From: Episyrphus balteatus
Lineage: Eukaryota > Arthropoda > Insecta > Diptera > Syrphidae
Reading direction: 5' to 3'
DNA length: 64,000 nucleotides
Assembly (NCBI RefSeq): GCF_945859705.1
Contig: NC_079136.1
Span: 46,039,181-46,103,180 of the forward strand
In this document: positions 31,348 through 41,720 of the stretch, one piece after another
Numbering within the stretch: position 1 is the first letter of the stretch
Layout: each line of letters begins with the position of its first letter
Notes under the pieces: generated by a model
Databases searched by the model: none
What the model saw: the letters and a program-made list of their open reading frames with translations, nothing else
What the model was told of the DNA's origin: nothing
Made by a program: the position numbers and the translations under genes

Positions 31348-34300
31348 GAACCAACTTCGAGGGACAGAAGCTGGTTTCTGGTATCGATGGCCCCAGAACC
31401 ACAATTCAAGTCTCACAGACTAAACGAGACAACAAAAGTCTGACAGTGGAGGCGACCATAAACAACAAACAACACGTGGCTACAATTGACACCGGTGCCA
31501 CCGCCTCTATTGTACGAAGAGACTTGGTGAAGATGACATGGCTACATAACACCAACAGCTACCGTCTGAAGACAGCCACAGGAGAAGCAGCAAGGGTGTA
31601 CGGTGAAGTTCGTCTTACGATCCGTATGGCAGGGCTAGAGTTTTCGCATGTGTTTTTGGTGGCAGATATATGTGACGAGTGCATCATTGGAATCGACTTC
31701 ATGAAGGACAATGAAATCATTTTGGATATAGGTAATCAAGTCCTGAAATACAGAAATGTGGAGATCCCAATGGTCTATGGCAACGAAAATTCAACAACAA
31801 TTAGAACTGTCATCAAAGAAGATATGTGCTTGCCTCCTTCTTCAGAAGTTTTTGTGTGGACGAAGTTAAAGGGGAACTGTGGAAGCCATCGATACCTCAT
31901 GGTCGAACCAGAAGTTGAGCAAAGTTCCGAAAACATCTTCATCGGGAAGACTCTTGTGGCACCAAAGAACAACATGGTACCTGTACGGATACTTAACATC
32001 AAACCGTACCCAATCAAGCTTAAGAAAGGAGAAGTTGTTGGGCAATGTGAATCTGTGTCCGCAATAACTAAGATCAATGAGATGGACATACAGATGACTA
32101 TGAACTCTGAGAAACTAAAGACTCAAATACTCAAATCAGACAACTTGAGTCAACATCAGCTTAATGTTGCTGGAAGGCTTCTTCATGAATATGCTGATAT
32201 CTTCTCTTCACCCAGCGGGCAATACGGCCGAACACAACTGGTGCAGCACCGAATCGATACAGGAGACGCTAGGCCGATTCGTCAACCAGCAAGACGTCTC
32301 CCCTTGGCCAAACAAGGTGAAGTTGAAGAAATGATATCGACAATGAAGAAAGACGGGCTGATCGAAAATTCCAAAAGCCCTTGGGCATCACCGGTAGTTC
32401 TCGTCAAAAAGAAGGATGGAAGCACTCGATTTTGTGTCGACTACCGCAGACTGAATGATGTGACGAAGAAAGACAGCTACCCACTGCCAAGAATCAGCGA
32501 TACTCTAGATGCAATGGAAGGAGCACAATGGTTTTCGACTTTGGACTTGAAGAGTGGCTACTGGCAGGTAGAAATCCATCCAGAAGATCGAGAAAAGACG
32601 GCTTTCTCCACAGGAAATGGTCTGTGGCAGTTCAATGTCATGCCGTTTGGGCTATGTAATGCCCCAGCTACTTTTGAGCGCTTAATGGAGTGCGTTTTAA
32701 ATGGATTAACCTGGAAATCTTGCCTAGTCTATTTGGATGATGTCATCGTTTACGGGAAAACATTTGATGACCATTGTGAAAACCTAAAGGCTGTATTCCA
32801 GAGGCTACGAGAAGCACATCTTAAGTTAAATCCAAAGAAATGTGCACTTTTCAAGACCGAGGTTAAATATTTGGGGCATATCATCTCATCCCAAGGAGTA
32901 ATGACTGATCCAGAAAAAGTTGACACTGTGAAGAATTGGCCAACCCCTCAGGACAAGCATCAACTTCGGAGTTTCCTCGGTCTGGCAACGTACTATCGAC
33001 GGTTCGTGAAGGATTTTGCGAGAATCGCCAAAAGCTTGCACCAGCTTACGGAGAAGGGTAAACCCTTTAAATGGTCAGGTGAGTGTGAGAAAAGCTTTCA
33101 GGAACTGAAGCTACGGTTATGTGAAGCTCCTGTGTTGGCCTATCCGACTCCAGGCAAACAATTCATCATTGACGCAGATGCAAGTAATGTTGGAGTTGGT
33201 GCTGTTTTATCGCAAGTTCATGACGGAGAAGAAAAGGTCGTTGCCTATTTCAGCAAGGTACTCTCGAAACAAGAAAAAAACTATTGCGTGACCAGAAGGG
33301 AACTTCTAGCTCTGGTATTGGCAACAAAGCACTTCCATAAGTACATCTATGGACAGAAGTTCCTTCTTCGCACAGATCATGGTGCACTAAATTGGCTTTT
33401 GAACTTCAAAAATCCAGAGGGTCAAGTAGCAAGATGGATCGAGATACTCCAGACGTATCAATGTCAGATTCAACATCGAAGAGGAAAGCTACATTCAAAT
33501 GCAGACGCATTATCTCGGCGCCCGTGCAAGCAAGACTGCAAGCATTGCACACGGCTAGAGGAAAAGGAAGTTGTCGCTGTAAGAAGAACGAGAGCTGATC
33601 CCATTTGCGGCTGGAGTAATGAAGAACTCAGGATGGCCCAACAGGAAGATTCGGACATCGAACCCATCCTTGCATGGAAGGAACATGAAGAGAAACCAGA
33701 ATGGGCCGACATCTCCGACCGAAGCCCCAATCTCAAAGCATATTGGGCACAATGGGACTCACTTCATGTGCAAGAAGGGTTACTCAGGCGTAAGTGGGAA
33801 TCCGCAGATGGTAAATCTTATGTAATGCAACTAATCGTACCTCAGTCAAAGGTTAATGATGTTCTCCGAGAGATGCACGAGGGAACTTCTGGAGGCCATT
33901 TAGGCATCAACAAGACGCTGGAAAAGGTACGCCAGCAATTCTACTGGTTACGTATGAGAGAAGACGTTGAAAAGTGGTGCCGAAAATGTGATACTTGTGC
34001 CGCTAGCAAAGGACCAGCTAGAAAAATGCAAAGCAAGATGCATCAGTACAATGTGGGCACACCTTTTGAGAGGATTGCAATAGACGTGGCAGGTCCTTTT
34101 CCCGAAACCAACAAAGGAAACCGGTATATCCTCGTAGTGATGGATTACTTCAACAAGTGGCCTGAGGCATTTTCCATCCCAAACCAGGAAACCAAAACAG
34201 TTGTGGATAAGATTGTCTTTCATTGGGTGAGCAGGTTCGGAGTACCCATGGAACTTCATTCCGACCAAGGAAGGAACTTCGAATCTAAGATTTTTCAAGA

Positions 34301-34940
34301 GGCTTGCTCACTCCTTGGCATCAAGAAGACGCGAACAACACCGCTTCATCCACAATCTGATGGGATGGTTGAGCGATTTAACAGGACACTTAAAGAACAC
34401 CTGTCAAAAGTAGTCAACGATAATCAACGAGACTGGGATCGACATATTCCATTATTCTTGATGGCTTATAGAAGTGCAACACATAGTTCCACTGGACATA
34501 CACCATCGGAAGTCCTTTTTGGTTCTACAATACGGCTGCCAAGTGAGATAAAATTCGGATGTGTTCCAAATGAGCCACAGGAAATAGATGAGTATGTTGA
34601 TAACCTGAAAGAAACACTGGCTGACATTCACCAACGGACAAGGACAAATATAAAAGCGTCTAGTGACAGGATGAAAACAAGATATGACGCGCGAGCGACA
34701 GCAACAGGGTTTCAAGAAGGAGAACTTGTGTGGTTTTACAATCCCCACCGACAAAAGGGACTATCACCGAAGCTACAACAAAACTGGGAAGGCCCTTACA
34801 CAGTAATAACCAGAATCAACGACGTGGTTTACCGTATACAGAGAGGGGTAAGAGGCAAATTAAAGGTAGTTCATTGTGACCGTTTACATCGTTATAATGG
34901 TGAAAGAAGCAATGGAGTTGTTCGGGACGAACAATCCTAA
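31326..34940 (+). CDS. pol: pol polyprotein: protease, RT, RNase H, integrase
   Basis: This frame is entered by -1 frameshift from gag and has no normal start; the GTG at 31446 is only used here to number residues (1164). Order: protease with DTGA (15-18); reverse transcriptase with FSTLDLKSGYWQV (363-375), NVMPFGLCNAPATFERLM and YLDD (429-432); RNase H with DADAS, TDHGAL (D644) and NADALS (D687); integrase with the HHCC zinc site (H811, H818, C845/C848/C851) and D880, D940, E976 (D-35-E spacing in the last pair). The integrase C-terminus has the GPY-like EGPYTVI block (1115-1121). All catalytic residues are present and there is no stop, so the enzymes may work, but the gag break makes the copy dependent on others. 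It ends at the polypurine tract. Confidence 0.95.
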   Translation, partial: FPFGKRVRTNFEGQKLVSGIDGPRTTIQVSQTKRDNKSLTVEATINNKQHVATIDTGATASIVRRDLVKMTWLHNTNSYRLKTATGEAARVYGEVRLTIRMAGLEFSHVFLVADICDECIIGIDFMKDNEIILDIGNQVLKYRNVEIPMVYGNENSTTIRTVIKEDMCLPPSSEVFVWTKLKGNCGSHRYLMVEPEVEQSSENIFIGKTLVAPKNNMVPVRILNIKPYPIKLKKGEVVGQCESVSAITKINEMDIQMTMNSEKLKTQILKSDNLSQHQLNVAGRLLHEYADIFSSPSGQYGRTQLVQHRIDTGDARPIRQPARRLPLAKQGEVEEMISTMKKDGLIENSKSPWASPVVLVKKKDGSTRFCVDYRRLNDVTKKDSYPLPRISDTLDAMEGAQWFSTLDLKSGYWQVEIHPEDREKTAFSTGNGLWQFNVMPFGLCNAPATFERLMECVLNGLTWKSCLVYLDDVIVYGKTFDDHCENLKAVFQRLREAHLKLNPKKCALFKTEVKYLGHIISSQGVMTDPEKVDTVKNWPTPQDKHQLRSFLGLATYYRRFVKDFARIAKSLHQLTEKGKPFKWSGECEKSFQELKLRLCEAPVLAYPTPGKQFIIDADASNVGVGAVLSQVHDGEEKVVAYFSKVLSKQEKNYCVTRRELLALVLATKHFHKYIYGQKFLLRTDHGALNWLLNFKNPEGQVARWIEILQTYQCQIQHRRGKLHSNADALSRRPCKQDCKHCTRLEEKEVVAVRRTRADPICGWSNEELRMAQQEDSDIEPILAWKEHEEKPEWADISDRSPNLKAYWAQWDSLHVQEGLLRRKWESADGKSYVMQLIVPQSKVNDVLREMHEGTSGGHLGINKTLEKVRQQFYWLRMREDVEKWCRKCDTCAASKGPARKMQSKMHQYNVGTPFERIAIDVAGPFPETNKGNRYILVVMDYFNKWPEAFSIPNQETKTVVDKIVFHWVSRFGVPMELHSDQGRNFESKIFQEACSLLGIKKTRTTPLHPQSDGMVERFNRTLKEHLSKVVNDNQRDWDRHIPLFLMAYRSATHSSTGHTPSEVLFGSTIRLPSEIKFGCVPNEPQEIDEYVDNLKETLADIHQRTRTNIKASSDRMKTRYDARATATGFQEGELVWFYNPHRQKGLSPKLQQNWEGPYTVITRINDVVYRIQRGVRGKLKVVHCDRLHRYNGERSNGVVRDEQS
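31335..31379 (+). promoter_or_regulatory. -1 ribosomal frameshift signal between gag and pol
   Basis: The heptamer G-GGA-AAC (31335-31341) is read in the gag phase exactly as X-XXY-YYZ requires, and slippage by -1 enters the pol frame, which is open from 31326. Five bases on (GAGTA) a hairpin can form: AGAACCA-A-CTTC (31347-31358) pairs with GAAG-C-TGGTTTCT (31367-31379), with one bulge, one mismatch and an 8-base loop. G-GGA-AAC is an efficient slippery site in several retroviruses. The hairpin is by eye; no energy was computed. Confidence 0.8.
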
Positions 34941-34951
34941 GAGGGGGGCAA
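34941..34951 (+). other. Polypurine tract
   Basis: GAGGGGGGCAA lies between the pol stop and the 3' LTR, the standard place for the plus-strand DNA primer. Confidence 0.8.
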
Positions 34952-35424
34952 TGTAACGATGAATTACCGAACTACTTTTAAGATAAAAGTCTGAACACAC
35001 TACCTGCTACAGTAAAGGTAGTAATTAAGAAACTACCCTCTGAACGCATCCAAAGAAATTCCCTCGACTGCTGAATATCCCAAAATATCCCACTGGACTG
35101 GAAGTATGAAGCGCCCCCTCTTGGAAAGGAAGCTTCGAGAAGCAAAGACGAGAACCTTCGAAGACATTCTCGAATTCCGAATTTCAGGTATAAAAGGGCA
35201 GCGTGGACACCGACCGGACACAGTTTAATCTTGAAAGTGAAAGAGTACAGTACAAAGTGAAATAAAGTGTTGCGAATTGTTAGTAGTAAATAAAGTGATT
35301 TAAAAGTGTGTTTGTTTGAGCGAATAATAAAAGTAAATTGAGTTGAAATAAAGTGTGTTCTTATTTGAACGGAAATATAAGTGGAAAATAAATAAGTTTT
35401 ATTGTGAACCCGGAATAAAACATT
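34952..35424 (+). repeat. 3' LTR (473 bp)
   Basis: It matches 29331-29826 except for one substitution, the missing 20-base block and the missing last three bases. It carries the same TATAAAAG at 35189-35196. Confidence 0.93.
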
Positions 35425-36973
35425 TGGTTAATTCGCTTAGACGTGTTATTTCAGAGTAGTCGAGTTTCAGTTTTTGAACCATTTTATTTTGAAATTTTAG
35501 TGTTATAATTTCTTGTTCAAATCTGTACGTTAAAAAAATTATTTATGATTTTTGCCTCTAGGGGGCGCCATGTCCATATTGATAGGTTGTCACCTATTTT
35601 ATGTCTATTACACAAGCAAAATGTTTTCACTGATACCTTATATCTCAAAATATTATTAGCAGTTAAAAAGTTATGACGGAACAGATGAACATACGTTCAT
35701 ACAAAAGCCCCATTTTTGGCTTTTCTGTAGTCGGAGAAATGTTTTGCTGCTTCTCGACTTATTCCTTCTAGGTTATCAAGTCGCAAACGTATTTTGAAAT
35801 AGTATGGATGGAAGTGAGGTCTGAGGTGAAGTCTCTCAAGTTAATAGAGGTTAATTTCTAACTCTAGCAATACCTTTAACAATTTTCTAGTACATAATTT
35901 CCATTGCGGAAAGGTGCCTTAGCTGAGATTTTCTGTGTTTGTTAGGGTCGTTGAAGTCTTCTGGCAAGCTTCTTTGAAGGCATTTTAGTAGTACCTACTT
36001 GTGTTGTCTCATGTTGAATTGCTTAGCACTTTCTTGTCGTGAGTCTACTTGAATCTCATTAGCTCGTTAAAGTTGATGAAGATATAATTTCCGGGAGTGT
36101 CAATGTGCTTCAACAGTGTCCCGCTGACTAACTATCTTATCCTCTAGTTAATTTAAGGCATTTGATGACTCGAACATTTTGCGGAAGCGGATCGAATTTT
36201 CGAACTATCGAATTCAAATGTAGACTTAGTAGTCAGCGTAAAGCAGAATTTCAAATTCACTTGCATTTAGTTGGTAAAGGCGGTCAGTATGCTGTTGTAG
36301 AGTGTACAGTAATTATTCAATTTTTGAGCTTTTAGCAACTCCAGCTCTGATGGACTTTTCCGTTGATTGTAGTTTCCAAAACTGAGTGCCTTCATTGCGT
36401 AAGAGTAGCATTTTCCAATTTTAAATCTTTCCTATTCAATAAAGCCTTTACTTCGTTATTCAAGCAAATTCACGGTTCCAGAGAGAATGCGTTTGAAGTT
36501 GGGAGCACAATAATTCAGCTTCTTCAGATGTTGTTCAAATAGACAATACTGAAAAATAAGGAAGTCTGATTGTGACATCTTTTAGTATTTTATTGCGATA
36601 GAATTCACACTCACCATACCAAAAAAATCGAACAAACAAAAGTGTTTTAGAATTTTAAACGGAATACTATGTTAAATTCATATACACATTTCAGAAAGTA
36701 TAAAAAAGAGTTTAAGTACTGAGTCACAAAACATCAACTTGAAGGTAAAATCGCATTTTATCACAAGAATTTCCAAGTATGTACTTTGTTAACTCTTATG
36801 AAATCTTAGAATTTAAAACTTTTATAATGCTTCTGTTAAGCCTTCCTGAGAATCACTTTTCTTATAGAAGGGATAGGTAATTTAAAAGTAAATACAGATT
36901 TCTAACTGAACTTCGATAAGACTTCGGTAAGTGAGCTTATAAAACTTTAAGTAGAAACTTTATAAAAAGTTTC
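35425..36973. other. Non-coding DNA right of the LTR element
   Basis: No gene supported. From about 36780 the sequence resembles the repeat at 24540-25650. Confidence 0.45.
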
Positions 36974-36981
36974 TTTAAAAG

Positions 36982-37487
36982 GGGAAACCGACGAAGTTAC
37001 GAATACCAGAGTTACGGGCGACAGAGTTACGAGCGTCAAAGTTACGCGAAACCGAAGTTACGAAAAACTAGAGTTACGAATTCAAAAGTTATGTTAAGCT
37101 ATGACATGTGATTTTTGGGTTGGCAACAATTGCGAGGAACGATATGGAATTATGCAAATACAAACAAGAGATTAACATTTTTCTCATTGGTCAGAACTAA
37201 ATGAGTTAAGCGAAAATGGGTGTTATTTAATCTTGTCAAATTTTGATTGGATAGGTTTGGATAGCATTTAGTTCTGACCAATGAGAAAAATGTTAATCTC
37301 TTGTTTGTATTTCCATAATTCTATATCGTTCCTCGCAATTGTTGCCAACCCAAAAATCACATGTCATAGCTTAACATAACTTTAGAATTCGTAACTCTAG
37401 TTTTTCGTAACTTCGCTTTCGCGTAACTTTGACGGCCGTAACTCTGTCGCGCGTAACTCTGTTATTCGTAACTCCGTTACCATTTCC
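36982..37487. mobile_element. Foldback element with GTTACG sub-repeats, 506 bp
   Basis: Two arms of about 225 bp are mirror images with few differences (for example AAGTTATGTTAAGCTATGAC and TTTTGGGTTGGCAACAATTG in both). The outer 110 bp of each arm are a degenerate array with GTTACG about every 15-16 bp (six or seven copies per arm). An exact duplication TTTAAAAG brackets it (36974-36981, 37488-37495), nine bases if the C in front is counted, in the range of hAT, P or MULE elements. No coding capacity. Confidence 0.88.
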
Positions 37488-37752
37488 TTTAAAAGCATAC
37501 CTTAAATTGATCATTAAAAAAGTAGCTATAAAAAATCTTTAAGGGGCTTTATAAAAGATTTATTAATGTTTGTTCTTTTAAAGTGATTAACAATATGTAC
37601 ATATCAGTTATAAATGATATTAATGCTTGTTTGATTATCTTTGACCTAACAACAACTAAAACATGAGTAGGTAATCCTCTAACTTTTCCATTCTGAGGAA
37701 CCTCATCGTATCTATACCGGACTTTTAATGTAGCTTTTGTAACACCTTACAG

Positions 37753-38916
37753 TAGGGTTGCCATGCGTCCGGGTTTTCCCGGACATGTACTCTTTTTTGG
37801 CTGTGTGGGGGACGTCCGGGATAGTTTCTATCAATTGTCCGGGATTGTACTCTTTTGAAGCCTTTAAAAATCTCACTTTTTGTATGCTACTCTTAATTCA
37901 TTCCTTATTCAAAAAACGAATAGAGTTCATTAAAAGCGAGGCGTTTTTATTTTGGTCTATTAACTGCTCAATTCTTTTTTGTGTTCTGTTCCAATATAAT
38001 CAAAACTCAAAAATGTGCGTATGAGTTACTGGTTAGTGAATTCTCTGACCAACAAAAATTTATTTTAATAATTTATTTAAATTTTATTATTTATTACAGT
38101 AGGTACCTTATTGTAAGACTCAAGGTGTAAAATTTTAAACGATTAAGGGCCAATTTTTCAATAGTCAGTTAAACAGTCAGTCAGTACTTATTCCTAAGGA
38201 TAGAGAAAAAATCAATTTTTCAACAGGCAGATATAACTTATTCCTAAGATTAAAACTATCTGATGCTTCTTTCAGAGACGAATAAAAATTATTCTAAGGA
38301 ATAATCTCAACAAAAATATTGTGTCAGTTGTCAAAGCTGTTTTGTAAGAATTTTGAAAAAAATACAGTGGAACACAAGAAAACAAAAACAATCATGAATA
38401 AAAATGACGTTTAATTTTAAATATTTTTGAATTTGACAATTTTTTTTTTGTTATTCTGTAGAATAAATTATTATTGATTGAAAAATTCAATGTTTTTATC
38501 TGATTGTTTATGAGCCTAATCACTTTATTCGTCGAACAGTTAACTGACTGTTTATTAGAAGATTGAAAAATTGGCTCTAAATCGTTTTAAATTTTGAGCA
38601 ATTGGATTTTGATGGAATTTAAATTTTTTTTTTACTGTGACTATGTACATTCCAACTTTTGTAATATTAGCTAAAATTTTTAATTTTATTTTTTTTTGTG
38701 AAAAAATAAGAAAAAAATGCTACGGGAACAAGGGTTAAAAATGTGATTTTTAGTTAAATTTTGAAAAGATTGTTCCGCTTTTTTTTTTGTTTTTATAAAA
38801 CTATGCATTCCTTTTGTCCTAGATTTGTACTCTTTTTTGTGTCCTTATTTGTCCGGGAAAGTCCGGGATTTTACATCTCGATTACTAGTTTCGTCAAAAT
38901 ATATCTGGCAACCCTA
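37753..38916. mobile_element. hAT-like element, 1164 bp, with nested MITE
   Basis: Ends are TAGGGTTGCCA and TGGCAACCCTA, flanked by an exact 8-bp duplication CCTTACAG (37745-37752, 38917-38924), the pattern of hAT elements. Subterminal parts on both sides repeat GTCCGGGA and TGTACTCTTTTTTG words. There is no transposase frame; a 431-bp MITE occupies the centre. The host sequence on both sides belongs to the ancient repeat also seen at 24540. Confidence 0.88.
38147..38577. mobile_element. PIF/Harbinger-like MITE nested in the hAT-like element
   Basis: Ends GGGCCAATTTTTCAATAGTC and the inverse of GAGCCAATTTTTCAATCTTC are flanked by TAA on both sides (38144-38146, 38578-38580). Inward, CAGTTAA and AACAGTCAG words and a second CAATTTTTCAA copy (38213) repeat. 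A TAA triplet duplication with GRGCC ends points to Harbinger. Confidence 0.78.
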
Positions 38917-38924
38917 CCTTACAG

Positions 38925-41456
38925 AAGCTTCAAGGTTAGCACCTGATCGTTGCTGGAAAATATACATCCGTATTAAGAGTAAGGATATCTACAGAACAAG
39001 CTACTTTTACTTGTAGATTCGGACATTTCAAGAAGATTTGACCATGTTTTTGAAAGCTATCCTACTGATGAAGAAAAGAAGTTAAGAAAACGAATAGTCT
39101 TGAAATTTTCTGTTCAAATTGGTAACTTACAAATATTAACTTCGCAAAACAAATATCCTTAAAAAAAATAACAAGCTACATTCCCTAGTTGCATATAAAT
39201 CACAAAAATATTAAGACGATGAAAAGCGCATTTCATCAGGAAACAAAAAATACAATTCCCCATCCTATTAAATCTAACTCCACTTATTTTCTTTTTTTTT
39301 CTTTTCCCTCGAATCACTTTATCAGTGGAAAGTTTGTTAGCCACTTCCTTTTTCAAAAAAGATTTCCCATTACTATTTCCCTTTTGAATAAAACAACAAA
39401 ATCAATGCACTAACGATGAAACTGTGTCGAAGTGCACGAAATTCAATTATTTCCACCGATCCCATTGAACCTCATTACGAGCTTTGTGTACCCAATGCAC
39501 ACACACAAAAACAGCATCACAGAAAAGGAATCGCAAAATGAGCAACTCCTTTACCCATTTATATTGGATGCAGGTGAAAACTCTGCTGTGCAAAAAGGAG
39601 ATTGCTAGCACTTTAGACTTTGGAGACGATGCACCATCCGGAAGGAATTCTCGAGAAGAAAACAAAAAAAAAAAAAAATAGAACAACTTCACTTCTCACA
39701 AAATATCTTTTTTTCTTTTATATTTTTTTTTTTTTTGTTATTTTGGTATTCGCACTTTTTGAAAGTTGTTTTTTTTTTTCTTTAGAATGATCACAACTAG
39801 GGTGTTTTGTTGCACCCTTTTGTATTTGTATCTTTTTTCTTTATTTCTAACTCTGTACCTTCATTGTTGACAAGATTCTTTTTTTTGAAAGAGTTAAAAA
39901 AAAAGAACAAAAAACCACCACACATTTTGTGTCCCGAAAGACTTGTAACCATTGCCGTGTAGTTTCAACCGACTTCCTGATTTTCACCTCAATTTTTTTT
40001 TACCAGTACCTACCTATCTTTTCTTTGGCTTCCATCAAGTTTTCTTTTTCCCAAATCGTAGTAAGTACATTTTGGTCCTGCATAGCTTATACCTCTATAG
40101 CCTTTTTTCTATCAACGTTACAGGGAGAAAAGTTATCTAAGGACACTCAAGCGAAATTTTGTTGCCATTACTATTGTTGCAAGTTTTGCATCCTTTCTGA
40201 TGAGGTTTTGTGGGAGTGCAAGATAGTTCATCCTCACCTGTATTCAAATTCGTTTCTCTTTTTTTTTCAGTATACTTAGAGTTACATATCAGAAAGATGC
40301 AGAATGGTTGGTGTTATCCTCAAAAGGTTACACGTACATACACACACATAAAAGGTGCCTTCTTTATACTTTTCGAAGCTGTTTGTGTGATTCTAATATT
40401 CTTAAAGACGATTGTTACGTTCCCTACTACACAATGGTTTGAATAATTTTAACAAATATTTCACTTTCTTTATCCTCTTTTTTTTTTCTTTTCTTGGATT
40501 TTACTTCTTCTTTTTTTTTTTGTAGAAGTTTGAAAGAAAAATAGTAGTTTTTTCTTTGATTTGACATAAAAAACAACTATTCAAACGAAAGACGATAAAA
40601 AAGTTTACCTACATTTTACCTGAAGAATTCCCGGACTGCATTCCATTTGATAAGAACTGAAGAGTGAAGCTTTTAAGTAGTTTCTAAATTCGATTATATT
40701 CTTTTTTTTTAATTTGCAAAAAAAAGGCCATTATTTTTCAAAGAAAATCCAATAAACATAACTTTGAATGAGAGTTTGAAGGGAATATTTTTTGTTTAAT
40801 GAGCCCTGACCCACACAGAATTTTTTTTAGCAAACTGAAAATTTGAAGCATTTCACCAAATAACAAAATGCATTTTATAATTGTTTGTTTTTTCTGCAAT
40901 TTTGAAAACAGACCGATGTTTTTAATGCGTCCAACAATAATTTTGTTAGAATGGCTTTCAAGTTTTTTTTTAAAGTGTCTATTAAAAAAATGGCTCTGGC
41001 AGTTAAAAAAAAATTCTAAAAAATTCTTATATGTAAATCTTGTTTTTGAATTTGAATTTCAAATTATTCTTTTATTATTTTTTACATCCGATAGAGATAA
41101 TACGTGCGACTAGTCGTGTTTTTTTTTATTTTTCTTAATGACGATGATACGATACAAGATAAAATTTTTTAAAGTAACTTTTTATATCGTTACTATTAAA
41201 TTTAGGTAGCTGAGTTTCTCAATAAGACTGCCAGAAAACTTCTTAAGAAATTATTTTAAAGTTAAAGCTACATACATCCAATTGCTGAGGGAAATAACGC
41301 AACATAAAATGTAATATGATCAAAGTTGATTTAATGTTAAAAAAACTAACATGAAACAACTTTAAATTAAAATTGAAACAACGCCAACGTAAGAAATTTT
41401 TTTATTTTTGCCGGACTTCAACTTTAATTGCATTTTATCACAATTATTTCTAACAG
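38925..41456. other. Non-coding AT-rich DNA
   Basis: No supported gene. Poly(T) and poly(A) tracts abound (39719-39738, 39768-39780, 39663-39679). Confidence 0.45.
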
Positions 41457-41720
41457 TGAGATAGCAAGTTTGTTAAGCATTCGCCTAGTGAATCAAGAGT
41501 TGTTCGATCCCCAGGAGCTGCCCATTTTTTTTTTTTTTTAATTGATGATTATTAAATCCAAGTTTGGATTTAAAGGTGTTTTAAAACGGCAAACCACTTT
41601 AACTAACGATGTTCTACTTTGATTTTAAAATTTTTGTCTTCAACGCAATATCATTCCGAAAAATAGTTCAATGAACGTGGTTTTCGTTGATTTTAATTTT
41701 TTTTTCTTTAAGTGTATCAG
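41457..41720 (+). repeat. tRNA-derived SINE candidate
   Basis: TAGCAAGTTTG (A box-like, 41462) and TTGTTCGATCCCC (B box, 41500) with about 38 bp between them resemble a tRNA promoter, followed by a T run and a body that ends near 41720. A 49-bp part of the body (41650-41698) also occurs at 1352-1400, showing that the body is dispersed in the genome. Confidence 0.5.

Larger units (their letters stand above)
29331..35424 (+). mobile_element. Ty3/Gypsy LTR retrotransposon, nearly complete
   Basis: Order is 5' LTR, primer-binding site, gag, pol (protease, reverse transcriptase, RNase H, integrase), polypurine tract and 3' LTR; there is no envelope frame. The LTRs differ by one substitution (T at 29786 area versus A), a 20-base block present only in the 5' LTR (29401-29420) and the last three bases, so the insertion is recent. 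gag carries one frameshift; pol is open over its full length. I see no matching target duplication at the two outer ends (ACATAT before, TGGTT after), so the right end may have lost a few bases. The Metaviridae assignment rests on the domain order and RT motifs; the exact clade is not resolved. Confidence 0.95.
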
